From: Harmonia axyridis | Lineage: Eukaryota > Arthropoda > Insecta > Coleoptera > Coccinellidae | Direction: 5' to 3' | NCBI RefSeq assembly: GCF_914767665.1 | Contig: NC_059503.1 | Location: forward strand, 5,890,001 to 5,954,000 | Length of the DNA stretch: 64,000 bases | Shown: in pieces, positions 32,758 to 43,104 of the stretch | Layout: every line of letters starts with the position of its first letter | How positions within the stretch are numbered: position 1 is the first letter of the stretch | Position numbers and translations under genes: made by a program | Notes under the pieces: generated by a model | What the model saw: only the letters and a program-made list of their open reading frames with translations | What the model was told of the DNA's origin: nothing | The model's database searches: none

Positions 32758-35667
32758 CTAATCTATTATTGTTTTTATCAAATCTTTGTTTTCAGTGATC
32801 CATATTTTAAGTTTTATTTTGAAGGTCCTTGTTTTGTCAATAATTCTCAGATCATCAGGTAAACGTTTATATAACCTTGGCGCCAAATACATGAAACTTC
32901 TTTGTCCTATTCTCTTCTGACTCCTGTGTGTCCTATAATTTCTTTCCCTATTTCGCGTATTGTGTTCATGTTCCGGCAATTTGATTTCAATTTTGTTCAT
33001 AAACACACGATGTAAAATCTTCTGAGTATATAATTGTCTAGGATCAAACACACCCGACAAGGAATATATCTGCTCAGTTGGAAAAGTTAGTTTCTTCTTG
33101 AATATAATTTTTAAAATCCATTTTTGCACAACTTGAAGCTTCTGCAGGTGACTACTATAAACACCGCCCCATCCAATGATCCCGTAATTTATCTGCGATT
33201 CTACCAAAGCACAATATATTATCTTAAGGTGCTTCGTACTCGTCACATATCTAGCCATTATTCTAAACTGATATAGAAACCCCCGGAGTTTCTTTACTAG
33301 GTTATTTATATGTTCTTTCCATTTCAGGTGTCCATCTATTTCTATACCAAGGTATTTTATTGTATGTGTTTCAGGGATCTCTACATCATTCACAGTTATA
33401 TTCTCCAGTGAGGGAAGTCCAGAGCTATATGAGGAGAATGGCATATATTTTGTTTTGTCCAGGTTTAAGGTGAGTCCATTATAATCAAACCATCTTTTGA
33501 TGTCGACAAATTCTCTTTCTACCTTTTCCTTCAAGGCATCCCAGGACTCAGCATGATATTGGACAACAGTATCGTCTGCGAAGCTAATTATGTTTCCTTC
33601 ATTTTTTTGATGGAAGAGGCTATTCATATATAATATAAATAAAACAGGCCCAAGAACTGTGCCCTGGGGTACTCCGTAAGAAACTATGTCCTCATGACTC
33701 CTAATTCCATTTATTTCTGTTAGATGCTTACGATCTTTCAGGTAACTCCCTAGAAGTTGATGTATTCTTCCCCTAAATCCATAATTTTCTAGCTTTCTCA
33801 GCAATCTATCGTGACAAACCGTATCAAATGCTTTTGATAGGTCGAGAAACACACACAAAGATGGCACCGCTTCATCCAGGAATTTATATATGTTCTTCGT
33901 CAATTCTCCTATAGCATCCTCAGTTGATCTACCCTGTCTGAATCCAAACTGTCGCTCCGATATAATCTTATATCTATCCAGGAATCTCACAATTCTGACC
34001 TTGATAACTTTCTCTATGATTTTGGCCAGGTTCGATATGAGCGAGATTGGTCGATAATTGTTAACTTGGAACTTATCTCCTTTTTTGTATAGTGGTTTAA
34101 CGACTGCTAATTTTAGTATGCTTGGAAAACATCCAGTTTCGAAACAATGGTTGACTAAATATGCCAAGGGATGGGAGATTTCTTTTTTTATATTTTTTAG
34201 TGTCTCTACCTTCAGCCCATCATGCCCCGGTGCTTTCCGTGGTTTCAATTCATCAATTGCTTTCTCTATCTCACTGGGTGTTGTTGGTTCTAAATAAAAT
34301 TTTTTTTTTTGATGAACATCTTCCTCAATATAATCAACCGGTGCATTTAATTGATTTGCATATATTTCTCCGACAGTATTGAAGTATTTATTGAATATAT
34401 TGGCAATTTTTTTTTCATTTTCAATGATATTTCCCTCTAGATCTTTTATATTAATTCTTTCTTTTTTTTCCAGTTTAGAAGCATTACATGTTTCCTTCAG
34501 AAAGTCCCACATGCCCTTGGACTCCGACTGATTCTTTTTTATACATTTTTCCAGGTAGTTTTTTTTGGCTTGTTTGATTAATTTATGTACTTCATTTTTG
34601 TGATGATTATATTGATGTTTTAATTGTTCATCCCTGCTGTCATTTTTTAGTTTCAAATAAAGTTCATTTTTTTTGTTGATTGCTTTGAGTAGTGTTTTTG
34701 TAATCCAATTCTTCCTGATCACTTGCTCCTTCCTTCTGTGAACTGTAGTCTTACTTGACGCAATATAATCCTTCAGAATTTGAATGAACGTTTCCGTTAT
34801 AGAATCAGCATCATTTTTTTCATACATCCGAAGCCATGTTTCACCTGCCAATTTTGTCTTCAACGAGTCATAATCAATGAATTCTTTGCTTCTAAGATTT
34901 GAGTTTTCTTTTTTTATTTTTGTTTTCATATTCAAAGTAAGGACTATCGGGTAGTGATCAGTAATCAAATACTGTAAAATATAACCATTTAAATCAATAT
35001 TTCCACCCTGTCTCCAGTTTCTGATAAAAAAGTGGTCTAAACAGCTTCCACTTTCTGGACGAGTGCAACCATTTATCACCGACATGAAACCGAAAGTACT
35101 CAATATGTTTTTATATTCTTCAACAAATGAATCCTCGGACAAGAGGTCAAGATTTATATCCCCTGTGATGATATGATGGCTCTGTACATTTTCATTTTTT
35201 TTTAAATATTCTAAAAGACCAACATTGAAGACATTTGGACAACTATGTGGAGACCTGTAAATAGCCGTAATTTTAAGTTTTTCTTTCTCGCAAATATCTA
35301 TGTCCAGCACCTTCGTATCAGCTATTTGCACTGTTTTAGCATTAAACTTCATATATTGCCTCAAATACACCACAACACCATCATTCTTATTGTAGTCTCC
35401 CTCATTGTAGATAATCGTATATCCGTCAATATGAAACATTTCCAAGCTTGCGACTTTGTATGTTTCCGTCAAGACTATTACATCGAATTTCACTGCCATA
35501 TACAAGAGATACAGACGAAACTCCTCAAAATTCATCGACATACTTCTCACATTCATATGCATAACACTGAAATCGTTTTCTAAAATACATTTCCCGAAAT
35601 CTTTTGTGATCTGTATTAGTTTAGTATCGAAATACTCGCTCTCGTATTCCCTAATAAAGCGATCCAT
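32758..35667 (-). CDS. ORF2: endonuclease and reverse transcriptase of non-LTR retrotransposon
   Basis: The product (969 aa) would nick target DNA and prime reverse transcription there. Residues about 30-250 form an apurinic-type endonuclease: MHMNVRSM, VIVLTETYKV, HHIITGDINLDLL, SCLDHFFIRN and ITDHYPIVL, with the Asn, Glu, Asp-Asn and Asp-His blocks all present. Residues about 330-420 are a Lys-rich linker. RT motifs follow: KAPGHDGLKVETLK, NYRPISLISNLAKI, FGFRQGRSTEDAI, VFLDLSKAFDTV, YGVPQGTVLGPVLF and catalytic FADD (Asp698-699). There is no RNase H domain. The ATG at 35665-35667 is the first Met in frame and leaves the endonuclease complete. Length and motif set are normal for the jockey/CR1 group. 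No stop or frameshift is present. Confidence 0.92.
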   Translation of the reverse strand: MDRFIREYESEYFDTKLIQITKDFGKCILENDFSVMHMNVRSMSMNFEEFRLYLLYMAVKFDVIVLTETYKVASLEMFHIDGYTIIYNEGDYNKNDGVVVYLRQYMKFNAKTVQIADTKVLDIDICEKEKLKITAIYRSPHSCPNVFNVGLLEYLKKNENVQSHHIITGDINLDLLSEDSFVEEYKNILSTFGFMSVINGCTRPESGSCLDHFFIRNWRQGGNIDLNGYILQYLITDHYPIVLTLNMKTKIKKENSNLRSKEFIDYDSLKTKLAGETWLRMYEKNDADSITETFIQILKDYIASSKTTVHRRKEQVIRKNWITKTLLKAINKKNELYLKLKNDSRDEQLKHQYNHHKNEVHKLIKQAKKNYLEKCIKKNQSESKGMWDFLKETCNASKLEKKERINIKDLEGNIIENEKKIANIFNKYFNTVGEIYANQLNAPVDYIEEDVHQKKKFYLEPTTPSEIEKAIDELKPRKAPGHDGLKVETLKNIKKEISHPLAYLVNHCFETGCFPSILKLAVVKPLYKKGDKFQVNNYRPISLISNLAKIIEKVIKVRIVRFLDRYKIISERQFGFRQGRSTEDAIGELTKNIYKFLDEAVPSLCVFLDLSKAFDTVCHDRLLRKLENYGFRGRIHQLLGSYLKDRKHLTEINGIRSHEDIVSYGVPQGTVLGPVLFILYMNSLFHQKNEGNIISFADDTVVQYHAESWDALKEKVEREFVDIKRWFDYNGLTLNLDKTKYMPFSSYSSGLPSLENITVNDVEIPETHTIKYLGIEIDGHLKWKEHINNLVKKLRGFLYQFRIMARYVTSTKHLKIIYCALVESQINYGIIGWGGVYSSHLQKLQVVQKWILKIIFKKKLTFPTEQIYSLSGVFDPRQLYTQKILHRVFMNKIEIKLPEHEHNTRNRERNYRTHRSQKRIGQRSFMYLAPRLYKRLPDDLRIIDKTRTFKIKLKIWITENKDLIKTIID

Positions 35668-35820
35668 ATCTTATGGATTATTATACCAATTCATCGCACA
35701 AATCATCAAAACCATGACCATATGTAAGATATAATACCATATATACACCACACTAAACCCTTATCCACTATTTTGACAGCAACAAAACAAACAAGGTAAA
35801 GGACAATACGTATCCCACAA

Positions 35821-36708
35821 TTATTTTTTTTGTGAATTTGAGCGCAGCCGTGTGTTCTTTCCTATATTTATATATTTATCGAGACCTTTATCAACCTTTG
35901 GTGTATTTTCAGCTATTTTTGTATTCGCTATTGGCGTATTGTTCAGTGGACCAACTTCCGAAATAACCGGCCGTGCCTCAGCCCGGTGAACTCGGATCTG
36001 CCCCTCTGTTTTTTCCGGCCGCACAACAAGGGCTTGCGTAGGTGTCGCCGGAGTACTACTGATTTTGTTGTCTTCACCTTGGGATTGCTGCAGTTCTTGA
36101 ATAGTAAACTCCTCACCGTTGACCACCAGTTTAGCGCCTTTTATGTAGCACGTCCTACCCTTCTTCCTTTCCTCAATTAAAAATTTCCTTAACACCTGAT
36201 ATTGGTTACGCTGTTTTTCTGTTAAATCATTCGCAATTGTAATGCCAGTTCCTTTAAGTTTTTTAGTATTCTTTATAACATCAATTTTCCTGAGGTATGA
36301 TACGAACTCCACTTTCACCGGTCGCCCTGATTTATTACCCAAACAGAAGAAATCGTTTATATCTATGCCGTGAACTTCAACCCCCAGTAGCCTATTGAGT
36401 TCAGTACAAATGAAGTCCGAATTGATATCCTCATTTGACGCAGTCCATCCAAAAACAATGATGTTATTTTTTCTAGATTTCCTTTCTAACTGTTCAATGC
36501 TATCTTTTAGATGTTCATTCTCGGTCTCGAGCTGACGAAATCGGAACTTCAAATCCTCGAACTCTAATAATATGTTAGCTTCGGTTGCCTGAATTATGTT
36601 TTTCAATTCGATCTTCACGTTATTTATTTTTTCCTGAAAACTGTTTTTTAATTCGTTCTTTACTTTATCAATTTTTTCCAATATGTGCTTAACTGCTTTT
36701 TCATCCAT
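35821..36708 (-). CDS. ORF1: RNA-binding coiled-coil protein of non-LTR retrotransposon
   Basis: Starting at the ATG at 36706-36708 the protein has 295 residues; the frame is open 8 codons further but without ATG. Residues about 1-80 are rich in Lys, Glu and Leu and look like a coiled coil (FRQLETENEHLKDSIEQLE). Next comes RKNNIIVFGW, the usual start of the RNA-recognition fold in L1-type ORF1 proteins, followed by a basic domain (LTEKQRNQYQVLRKFLIEER). The C-terminal 80 residues are polar and low in structure. By analogy it would coat element RNA as a trimer in the cytoplasm. It lacks CCHC knuckles, unlike many jockey gag-like proteins. The ORF is intact. Confidence 0.85.
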   Translation of the reverse strand: MDEKAVKHILEKIDKVKNELKNSFQEKINNVKIELKNIIQATEANILLEFEDLKFRFRQLETENEHLKDSIEQLERKSRKNNIIVFGWTASNEDINSDFICTELNRLLGVEVHGIDINDFFCLGNKSGRPVKVEFVSYLRKIDVIKNTKKLKGTGITIANDLTEKQRNQYQVLRKFLIEERKKGRTCYIKGAKLVVNGEEFTIQELQQSQGEDNKISSTPATPTQALVVRPEKTEGQIRVHRAEARPVISEVGPLNNTPIANTKIAENTPKVDKGLDKYINIGKNTRLRSNSQKK

Positions 36709-36955
36709 AGTCCTTAATAAATATTTATCCAAAAATTGACTCTGTGATCAACCGCACCGCTGTAATACCCCCAACACAAAAAGAAGGATATCAGGAGGAC
36801 AAACTTCACTTCCTTGGGCCCTTAAGGAAGACTCAAGACAGACAAGGAAGGCCACGGGTTAGGCGGAATCGGGAAATTCGGTATGAATGAAAGGTCAAAT
36901 TATAACAGCCTACTTCTGAGAATGAGTCACGCGGTAAATGTGTTCAATGCTCCAC

Positions 36956-37640
36956 CTATGGCCGTCATAATCCCATTAAGTCGTTAAATTTCAGCTGAAT
37001 ATGTTGACATATGTTGGTAGACGCTGAAGAAAAACATTAAAACTTCAACACCTTGAATCTCTAAGATGAAGTCTGCCAAATCATGTTAATGATACTTTTT
37101 TCCTTAAAATGGTTCAAATAACAACAAATCTAGTGGTCCAGAGAACTTAGATAAATGAACATTTATAAGGAAAAAGTAGATAGCTTTCGATTCCCGCCCT
37201 TCGCGACGGGCCTTTTTCAAAGAATGTTTCTTAGAAAGTGTATCTCTAGTTCAACGGCCATATTTCATCTCCTCCGGGAAATTGGCCGCTATTACGTCGA
37301 TTGATTTCATAAATCACTCATCTCCTTTTGTACCTCCAATTAAGGAATACCTTGTATTCGTTCAACGGCCATATTTCATCCCATCTGGGAAATTGGCCGC
37401 TATTACATCGATCGATTTCATTAATCACTTATCTTCTTTTGTACCTCCAATCAAGGAGTACCTTCTATAGCAACCCAGAAAATCTTTATTCGAAAATCAA
37501 ACCCCAGTCAACAGCCATATCCTCTTCCTATACCCCATTCGGGAAATTGGCCGCTATGACGTCGACACATCTCATTATTCCCAGCTAAATGGCCGTCATG
37601 ATCCCATCACGTCGCTTAAATTAATTTTGCGTCCTCGTTG
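36956..37640. repeat. Degenerate tandem array, right part
   Basis: Shorter units here (111 and 153 bases between GGAAATTGGCCGCT at 37277, 37388 and 37541) share TTTTGTACCTCCAAT and CAACGGCCATATTTCATC. ATGGCCGTCATAATCCCATT (36958) and ATGGCCGTCATGATCCCATC (37590) are matching points of two units. No coding is inferred despite open frames at 37282-37588. Confidence 0.65.
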
Positions 37641-37997
37641 AATCATTGCATCACTGTGACCTAAGCTAGGATCTGTATTTGTTATGCTGCATGGCCTTCT
37701 GGATTAGATCCGTCGTCGTGATTCGCGTATCGACGCCACGTGGACGCCCGACGCTGATTGGTTTATGTCGATTATGTCAGAAGTGACCGGACTGTGATTG
37801 TTGGGATTGCGGATGTTTATCTTTAACGTTCCGCATCATCGTTGGGATGCTGGTGATCTTGGTTGTTATGTTGGATATGTTGAGGCGTGTGTGTACATAA
37901 TTAGGGGAGTATCGGAATTAATTATTGTCTTGTAGCAGTGTGTACAAGGGGAAAGTTAACACGTATTCATGGAGATAACTTAATGTTGAGGAACTTT
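37641..37997. other. GC-richer non-coding stretch
   Basis: No open frame with known motifs or repeat boundary is visible. Confidence 0.35.
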
Positions 37998-38320
37998 TTG
38001 ATGATAATAATAATATCTTTATTTACCTCTTGAGACATACACAATAGACAAGTCAATTGAAAAAAAAATTTCGAAATTTAATCTACAATAATACAACTAT
38101 CATCTAGATATTTCTTAACACCTAATAGCTTTTTAATGTAGATTTGATATAGATTTGATGGTTTTTTTTCAACTTTATTTTATTACGCAACTTGACATTG
38201 CTAGGCAAATGATTCTACAATAGTTTGGCGTGGTACACTTAGGAAATTTCATATAAGAAGTTTCATGGAATGGTATGCTCAAGGTTGTTGCCTTAAATGA
38301 AACCTAGATAATTTTGCAAC
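37998..38320 (-). pseudogene. 3' end of a decayed non-LTR element
   Basis: The left border GATAATAATAATATCTTTAT resembles the (TTA)n-tailed 3' end of the complete element at 32285. Further in, minus-strand frames give only weak similarity to RT C-termini (GLKSL-like and NSLP-like positions are not preserved). The call rests mainly on the tail. Confidence 0.35.
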
Positions 38321-38850
38321 GATTTTGCATTTTTCAATTCATGTTACGCTACTGGAATATTCAAAGACGCGGTGGTTTGTCGATTCGTCGTGTGTGGTTG
38401 ATCGTCGATGAAGCGCCAACGGATGTGTGTATCTAGAGAAAGAAACAGAGAGAATTATCTACAGAATAATCTACAAAAGAGGTTCAATCCTAATAGCGCA
38501 GTAATTCATTAAAAACTGATTTAGGTTAAGTTCTTATTTCAATATTATTTGTTTAGAGTGAAAAGGATCGATCTTTGTATATTTTAATTCTATTAAATTT
38601 GTAAAAACCTGGGTAGGAGTTTTGTTCCAAATAAGCCAAACAACCTCTAGAAATCCGTCTTCGAGTCTCATGGGCAATTGTAAAGTTACAATTTTATCAT
38701 CAAGTCTTCATGTTCCTTTATAAAAACTAGATATTTATGCATAAATAAACAAAGTGTCAAAATCTGGTATTTAATGAAATATGGCCTACAGAAATCGTAG
38801 ATACAGGGAGAAAATCCTGCGTACAATTCTCTTCTATGTCCATTATATCA
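38321..38850. other. AT-rich sequence, nothing recognised
   Basis: No supported feature. Confidence 0.4.
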
Positions 38851-39312
38851 ATACGCTCTATTAGTGATGACGTTACACACCGCCATTTTAGTTCTCCTGT
38901 CAATGTTCGGAATCCAAACAAACAAATTGTCGTTCAAATTAGTACGTTGTCGTTAAAGAAATTGGCTTATTTTGATGAATTAGATTATTTAAGGAACGAT
39001 TTTACCATTAATTTATAGACAGAAGGAATGAGATTAATGTCAGTAAGTTCGAACTTGAAGTTCAACTAATAAACACGGCTTTTTACAAAACCTGGGGAAT
39101 GACACAGGATTCAAACTTACTGGTATTAACCTCGTTCCTTCTGTCTATCAATTAATACTGAAATCGTTCCTCAAATTCTCTTATTTATGAAAATAAGCCA
39201 ATTCTTTCAACGACACCGTACTAATTTGAACGACAATTTATTTGTTTGGATTCCGAACACTGACAGGAGAACCAAAAATGGTGGTGTGTGACGTCACACT
39301 AATAGAGCGTAT
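38851..39312. mobile_element. Fold-back MITE with arms of about 200 bp
   Basis: ATACGCTCTATTAGTGATGA at the left is matched by its inverse at the right (CACTAATAGAGCGTAT). The arms stay complementary for about 210 bases, including CTCCTGTCAATGTTCGGAAT, GTCGTTCAAATTAGTAC and TAGACAGAAGGAA. TA lies at both edges, which fits a TA target duplication. There is no coding capacity. Confidence 0.8.
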
Positions 39313-40075
39313 AGCCTTATGCGTCTTATTCCGTTCAGATAAGGTAAAAAATTCAATTCGTATGGACTCAAAATAAGAATTATATCAAATAATCATATTA
39401 TTTCAGGGTTTACGTGGAACGTTTTCTGCGAATTAAGGCAATATCTGGAAATTATACAGCATTAAACTTTTATGTGAAATAATTTGAAGCTACGTTTCCT
39501 GGAACGGTATCTTTATTATTTTTACCATTACTGCTACTGCAAGAAGGAGGAATAACATAGAGCAGAAAGATGTTTCTCATTACCTTTGGGTTTATGATAC
39601 CCTTTAGAGCTTTCCTAACAAAAACAAGTATGAGATAGACTGCTGACCCTCGCCGTTACAGATGTTCATAATTCAAGGATCTTCAAAAGAATTTCCAGCG
39701 GATTAAGCCAGAGAGTTAGAACAGTTATCGCATTAAAATTTTATGTGAAATGTTCGTTGGTTTCTTTGAACGATTTGTATCACTCACAAAGAATCAAGCT
39801 TCCCCTTTCTCTTTGTTCTTGGATTCTTAATACCAGGTTGCCATGGCATCAGTGGCGGCTGCACCACAAGATGGGATTTTTCAACGTCATGAAAAGAATT
39901 ATTTTTTCTCAATATTCTTTCAGCGTTGGAGCTTTTGGTGATTGAGAATTATCTCAAGAGACAAGGGGACCAGATGGTTTCAGACGGAATATGGCAGTGC
40001 TTCATTAGAATTTGTCCGAATTCTATTCATCTTGCAATGGTCTCTTATTTTACAATGTTAGGAATTAGGTGTTCA
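39313..40075. other. Non-coding sequence, nothing recognised
   Basis: No supported gene or repeat. Confidence 0.4.
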
Positions 40076-40206
40076 CGACTTGACTTGATATTCAAGCTAC
40101 TTGACTTGGGCTCAACTATCAAGTACTCAAGCCCAATCAAGTAGCTTGAATATCAAGTCAAGAAGCTTGAATATCAAGTCAAGTAGCTTGAATATCAAGT
40201 CAAGCC
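40076..40206. repeat. CTTGACTTGA palindromic repeat, copy 1
   Basis: CGACTTGACTTGATATTCAA on the left is the inverse of the right end TTGAATATCAAGTCAAGCC. The right arm holds three 21-bp direct copies of AGCTTGAATATCAAGTCAAG at 40143, 40164 and 40185. A related copy lies at 61513-61674 with the same outer motif. Confidence 0.75.
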
Positions 40207-41031
40207 ATGAATCCCTATAACGAATAGTTAGCATATTCATTTGATTGACAAAATTGATTTGATTTTCAAGAAGAACTGTTTCAGATTGAGATCTGATGAA
40301 GAACTGGAATTTAAATTAAATAAACACTTAACTTGATTTCAGAAGTGTTTTCTGCAAATCTAAAATGAGTATCGAATCAATTTGAAGAGGATTCCCTACT
40401 GATCCCTCTGATAGTTTGGAACCGTTACATTTCTGCCAACATAAAAGACCTCTGTTCCTTCCTAAAGTTATGAAAGATATTCCTTTCCAATTTTCCTCAG
40501 ATTTCCAATACCGCGTTTCGCAAGTTTCATCTGAATATCCGGAAACTCGATTTGTACCCTCACCCAAAACCATCTGGCTTCAGATAACCAAGTTGCTCAA
40601 AAGTTCCGGGATAGAATTAAAATTTCATCTCATCTGTTTCAATATGTCCGGAAGTTTTTGGGGTGGTGGTAAAACCGTTGGGGCGAGTCGGTTATTAGTT
40701 TTGAGTGAAGACTGATGTTGTTGAGTGGTAGACGTAAGCATCCCGCCTCAGCGGATAAAACAACTAACTTTCAGCCGGGGAGGAATTGTTTGATATCTTC
40801 GATGTGAAGGGTGGTGAAAATGCTGAGGTTAATTTTTTAAATAGGAACCAGCGGGGTTTTATTGGCTGTTTAATCCTTATTCAAATTATATGATGGGTTG
40901 TCCAATAAGTTTTCGGAAACACAAAATGTATAAGCCTTCTTATAGTCCCTTATCAATTATTTTAATATTTTATAAGATAGTGGTAAATTTTGACTGTTTT
41001 CAGTTTATTGCATCAGAGTTTTTTTTTTTTT
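40207..41031. other. Non-coding sequence, nothing recognised
   Basis: Open frames at 40328-40715 on both strands overlap each other and show no family features. Confidence 0.4.
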
Positions 41032-42690
41032 TAGTAATCTCTATATGAAATCGATGCTACACGACCTGAACGAAATGTCAAAGGAAATAGGACTAAAGAT
41101 GAATCTTGACGAAACGAAGATAATGAGCCATAGTCAGGAAGATATCAGTATAGATAACATAAGCATAGAAAAGGTGAAACCATATGTAACGGGTGTTTTT
41201 TTTCGAGGTATATAACTTTAAGTTGGCATTACTGTTCAAGATGGCGACCGATTTAACAGCTGTCAAGTGATTTATTCTCAGTTTGATTTGGCAATTCATC
41301 ATGAATAGACTCACGCCAGAACAACGCTTGCAAATAGTGCAATTTCATTTCGAAAATAATGGTTCTGTGCGGAATACGTATCGCCATTGTTCCCGATTTT
41401 CATAAGCGAATTTTGTTTAGCGATGAAGCGCACTTCTGATTGAATGGCTACGTCAACAAACGAAACTGCCGCATTTGGAGTGAAGCTAATCCTCAAGTGT
41501 ATGTCGAAACACCGTTACATGCAGATAAACTGACTGTTTGGTGCGCTTTATGGGCTGGTGGAATCATTGGTCCGTACTTCTTCAAAAACGATGATGGCCA
41601 TAACGTTACAGTCAATGGTAATCGGTATAGAGCTAACTTTTTCATTCGTGAATTGAACAACCATGATGTCCAGGAACTGTGGTTCCAACAAGACGGCGCA
41701 ACATGTCACACAGCTCGTGCCACAATCGATTTATTGAAAGACACGTTTGGTGACCGCCTAATTTCACGTTTTGGACCTGTGAATTCGTCTCCAAGATCTT
41801 GTGATTTAACACCGCTAGACTACTTTCTGTGGGGCTATGTAAAGTCATTGGTCTATGCAGATAAGCCACAAACCCTTGACCATTTGGAAGACAACATTCG
41901 CCGTGTTATTGCCTATATACGGCCACAAATGTTGGAAAAAGTCATCGAAAATTGGACGTCCAGATTGGACTACATCCGAGCCAGCCGTGGCGGTCATATG
42001 CCAGAAATCATATTTAAAATGTAATGCCACAAAATTATCTTGCGGATAAATAAAATTCATGTCAATCGAATAATCCATCGTTGTTTTATTGCAATTTGAA
42101 GTTTTATTGCTCTAAAAAAACACCCTTTATATTTGGGGCATATTATTAAACATGGAAAAGAAAATCAAATATTGGAAATTGGGAGAAGAATGAGCTTAGC
42201 ATGAAACTGAGTTTCATCTTCAAGGACAAAAATATTCCTCTACACTTAAAACGTAAAACCTACGACAGCTGTATACATATGCAGCAACATATGGTCTAGA
42301 AACTGTGGCAATAACAAAAAAAGTGGTATAACAACTAAGAGTAACTGAAAGGGCCACGGAAAGGATTATGCTGGGTATAAGCTTGAGGGACCGAATTCCG
42401 AACACCGAAATACGAAAAAAGACCAGATTAACTGACATCATGAGTAGAATAGCGAAACTTAAGAGGCAGTGGGTGGCACATGTTTCAAGGCAGAGTGGGG
42501 AGAGATGGTCACACAAAGTGACATTTTGGAGAGCTCGAGAGGCGAAAAGATGGATAGACGACAAAAAGATGGATAGACGGCATAGTCGATGTAGCCGGCA
42601 AGCAATGGATGAGAACAGCAAAAGACAGAGAAGCATGGAAACAACTGGAAGAGGCCTATGACCGACTTTGGATGAAAGAGAGCTGAAGAA
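41032..42690 (+). pseudogene. RTE-like reverse transcriptase remnant, split by a DD41D copy
   Basis: Before the insertion, 41042-41186 encodes LYMKSMLHDLNEMSKEIGLK then MNLDETKIMSH and KVKPYV. After it, 42130 onward encodes YLGHIIKHGKENQILEIGRR, then KDKNIPLHLKRKTYDSC, LRVTERATERIMLGISLRDR, RIAKLKRQWVAHVSRQSGER and a W-rich tail to about 42690. Removing the DD41D copy joins the two halves in frame as KPYVYLGHI, the usual block after the palm in RTE-type enzymes. Stops and frameshifts occur near 42200-42350, and the endonuclease and catalytic palm are absent. Clade is inferred from the LGISLRDRI and WVAHVSRQ blocks. Confidence 0.75.
41189..42127 (+). mobile_element. DD41D (rosa-type) derivative, copy 4
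   Basis: The 939-base element is flanked by TA on both sides (41187-41188 and 42128-42129). Its internal deletion differs from the other copies: after GGAATACGTATCG it resumes at CCATTGTTCCCGATTTTCAT, keeping more of the region before the first catalytic Asp (DFHKRILFSDEAHF). A TGA replaces Trp in HFWLNG at about 41438, so the frame restarts at 41440 (194 aa to 42024). Nine bases are missing where the other copies encode MIT. QQDGATCHTA and PRSCDLTPLDYFLWG are kept. Confidence 0.9.
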
Positions 42691-43104
42691 GAAAGAAGAA
42701 TCTCTATAATGAATCTTGACTCAACAATAATATTCCCGAAGAGAAACCCCCAAATGTACTTTACCCTAACGATGTCCTGATCTATCAACACTCCAAACAC
42801 TTCCTATCTACAAGTCGTTACTCCAACGACATTGAATAAATACGAGCTAAGGGTTCGTTCACTCCTAAGTCATTATTATCTTATCGATTGAGGTATGGGA
42901 TACCTGTTGTGCCTCAATTGACAATGCCACATCAAAATTACCCACCTGTTAGACCTAACCCATTCTGGAAATGCATATCTCGAATAAATCCAATTTCATG
43001 TATAAATGACGCTCTTATCGACATCCATTGAGCTAATGGAAGGAAGAAGTGAGTTCGATCTTGATGTACTTGCTTTCAATTGTGAAAGATTTACGATGCC
43101 ACAT
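42691..43104. other. Non-coding sequence, nothing recognised
   Basis: No supported feature. Confidence 0.4.

Larger units (their letters stand above)
32285..36955 (-). mobile_element. Complete two-ORF non-LTR retrotransposon
   Basis: On the minus strand, the order is a 5' UTR of about 247 bases, ORF1, a 153-base gap, ORF2, a 3' UTR of about 470 bases with AATAAA, and a (TTA)n tail of about nine units at 32285-32312. Flanks TTTTTAGCTA (left) and CTATGGCCGTCATAATCC (right) rejoin to the order seen in another array unit at 37575-37605 (CAGCTAAATGGCCGTCATGA), so only CTA is shared at both edges. Both ORFs are intact, so this is a young, possibly active copy. The clade (CR1/jockey group) is inferred from RT motifs only. 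Confidence 0.85.

Noticed and set aside
38836..39018. 60-codon open frame
   Set aside because: It lies in one arm of a fold-back MITE.
40328..40715. Overlapping open frames on both strands
   Set aside because: No family features, conflicting strands and no splice or promoter evidence.
42220..42800. Two long minus-strand open frames
   Set aside because: They are antisense shadows of the RTE-like reverse transcriptase remnant on the plus strand.
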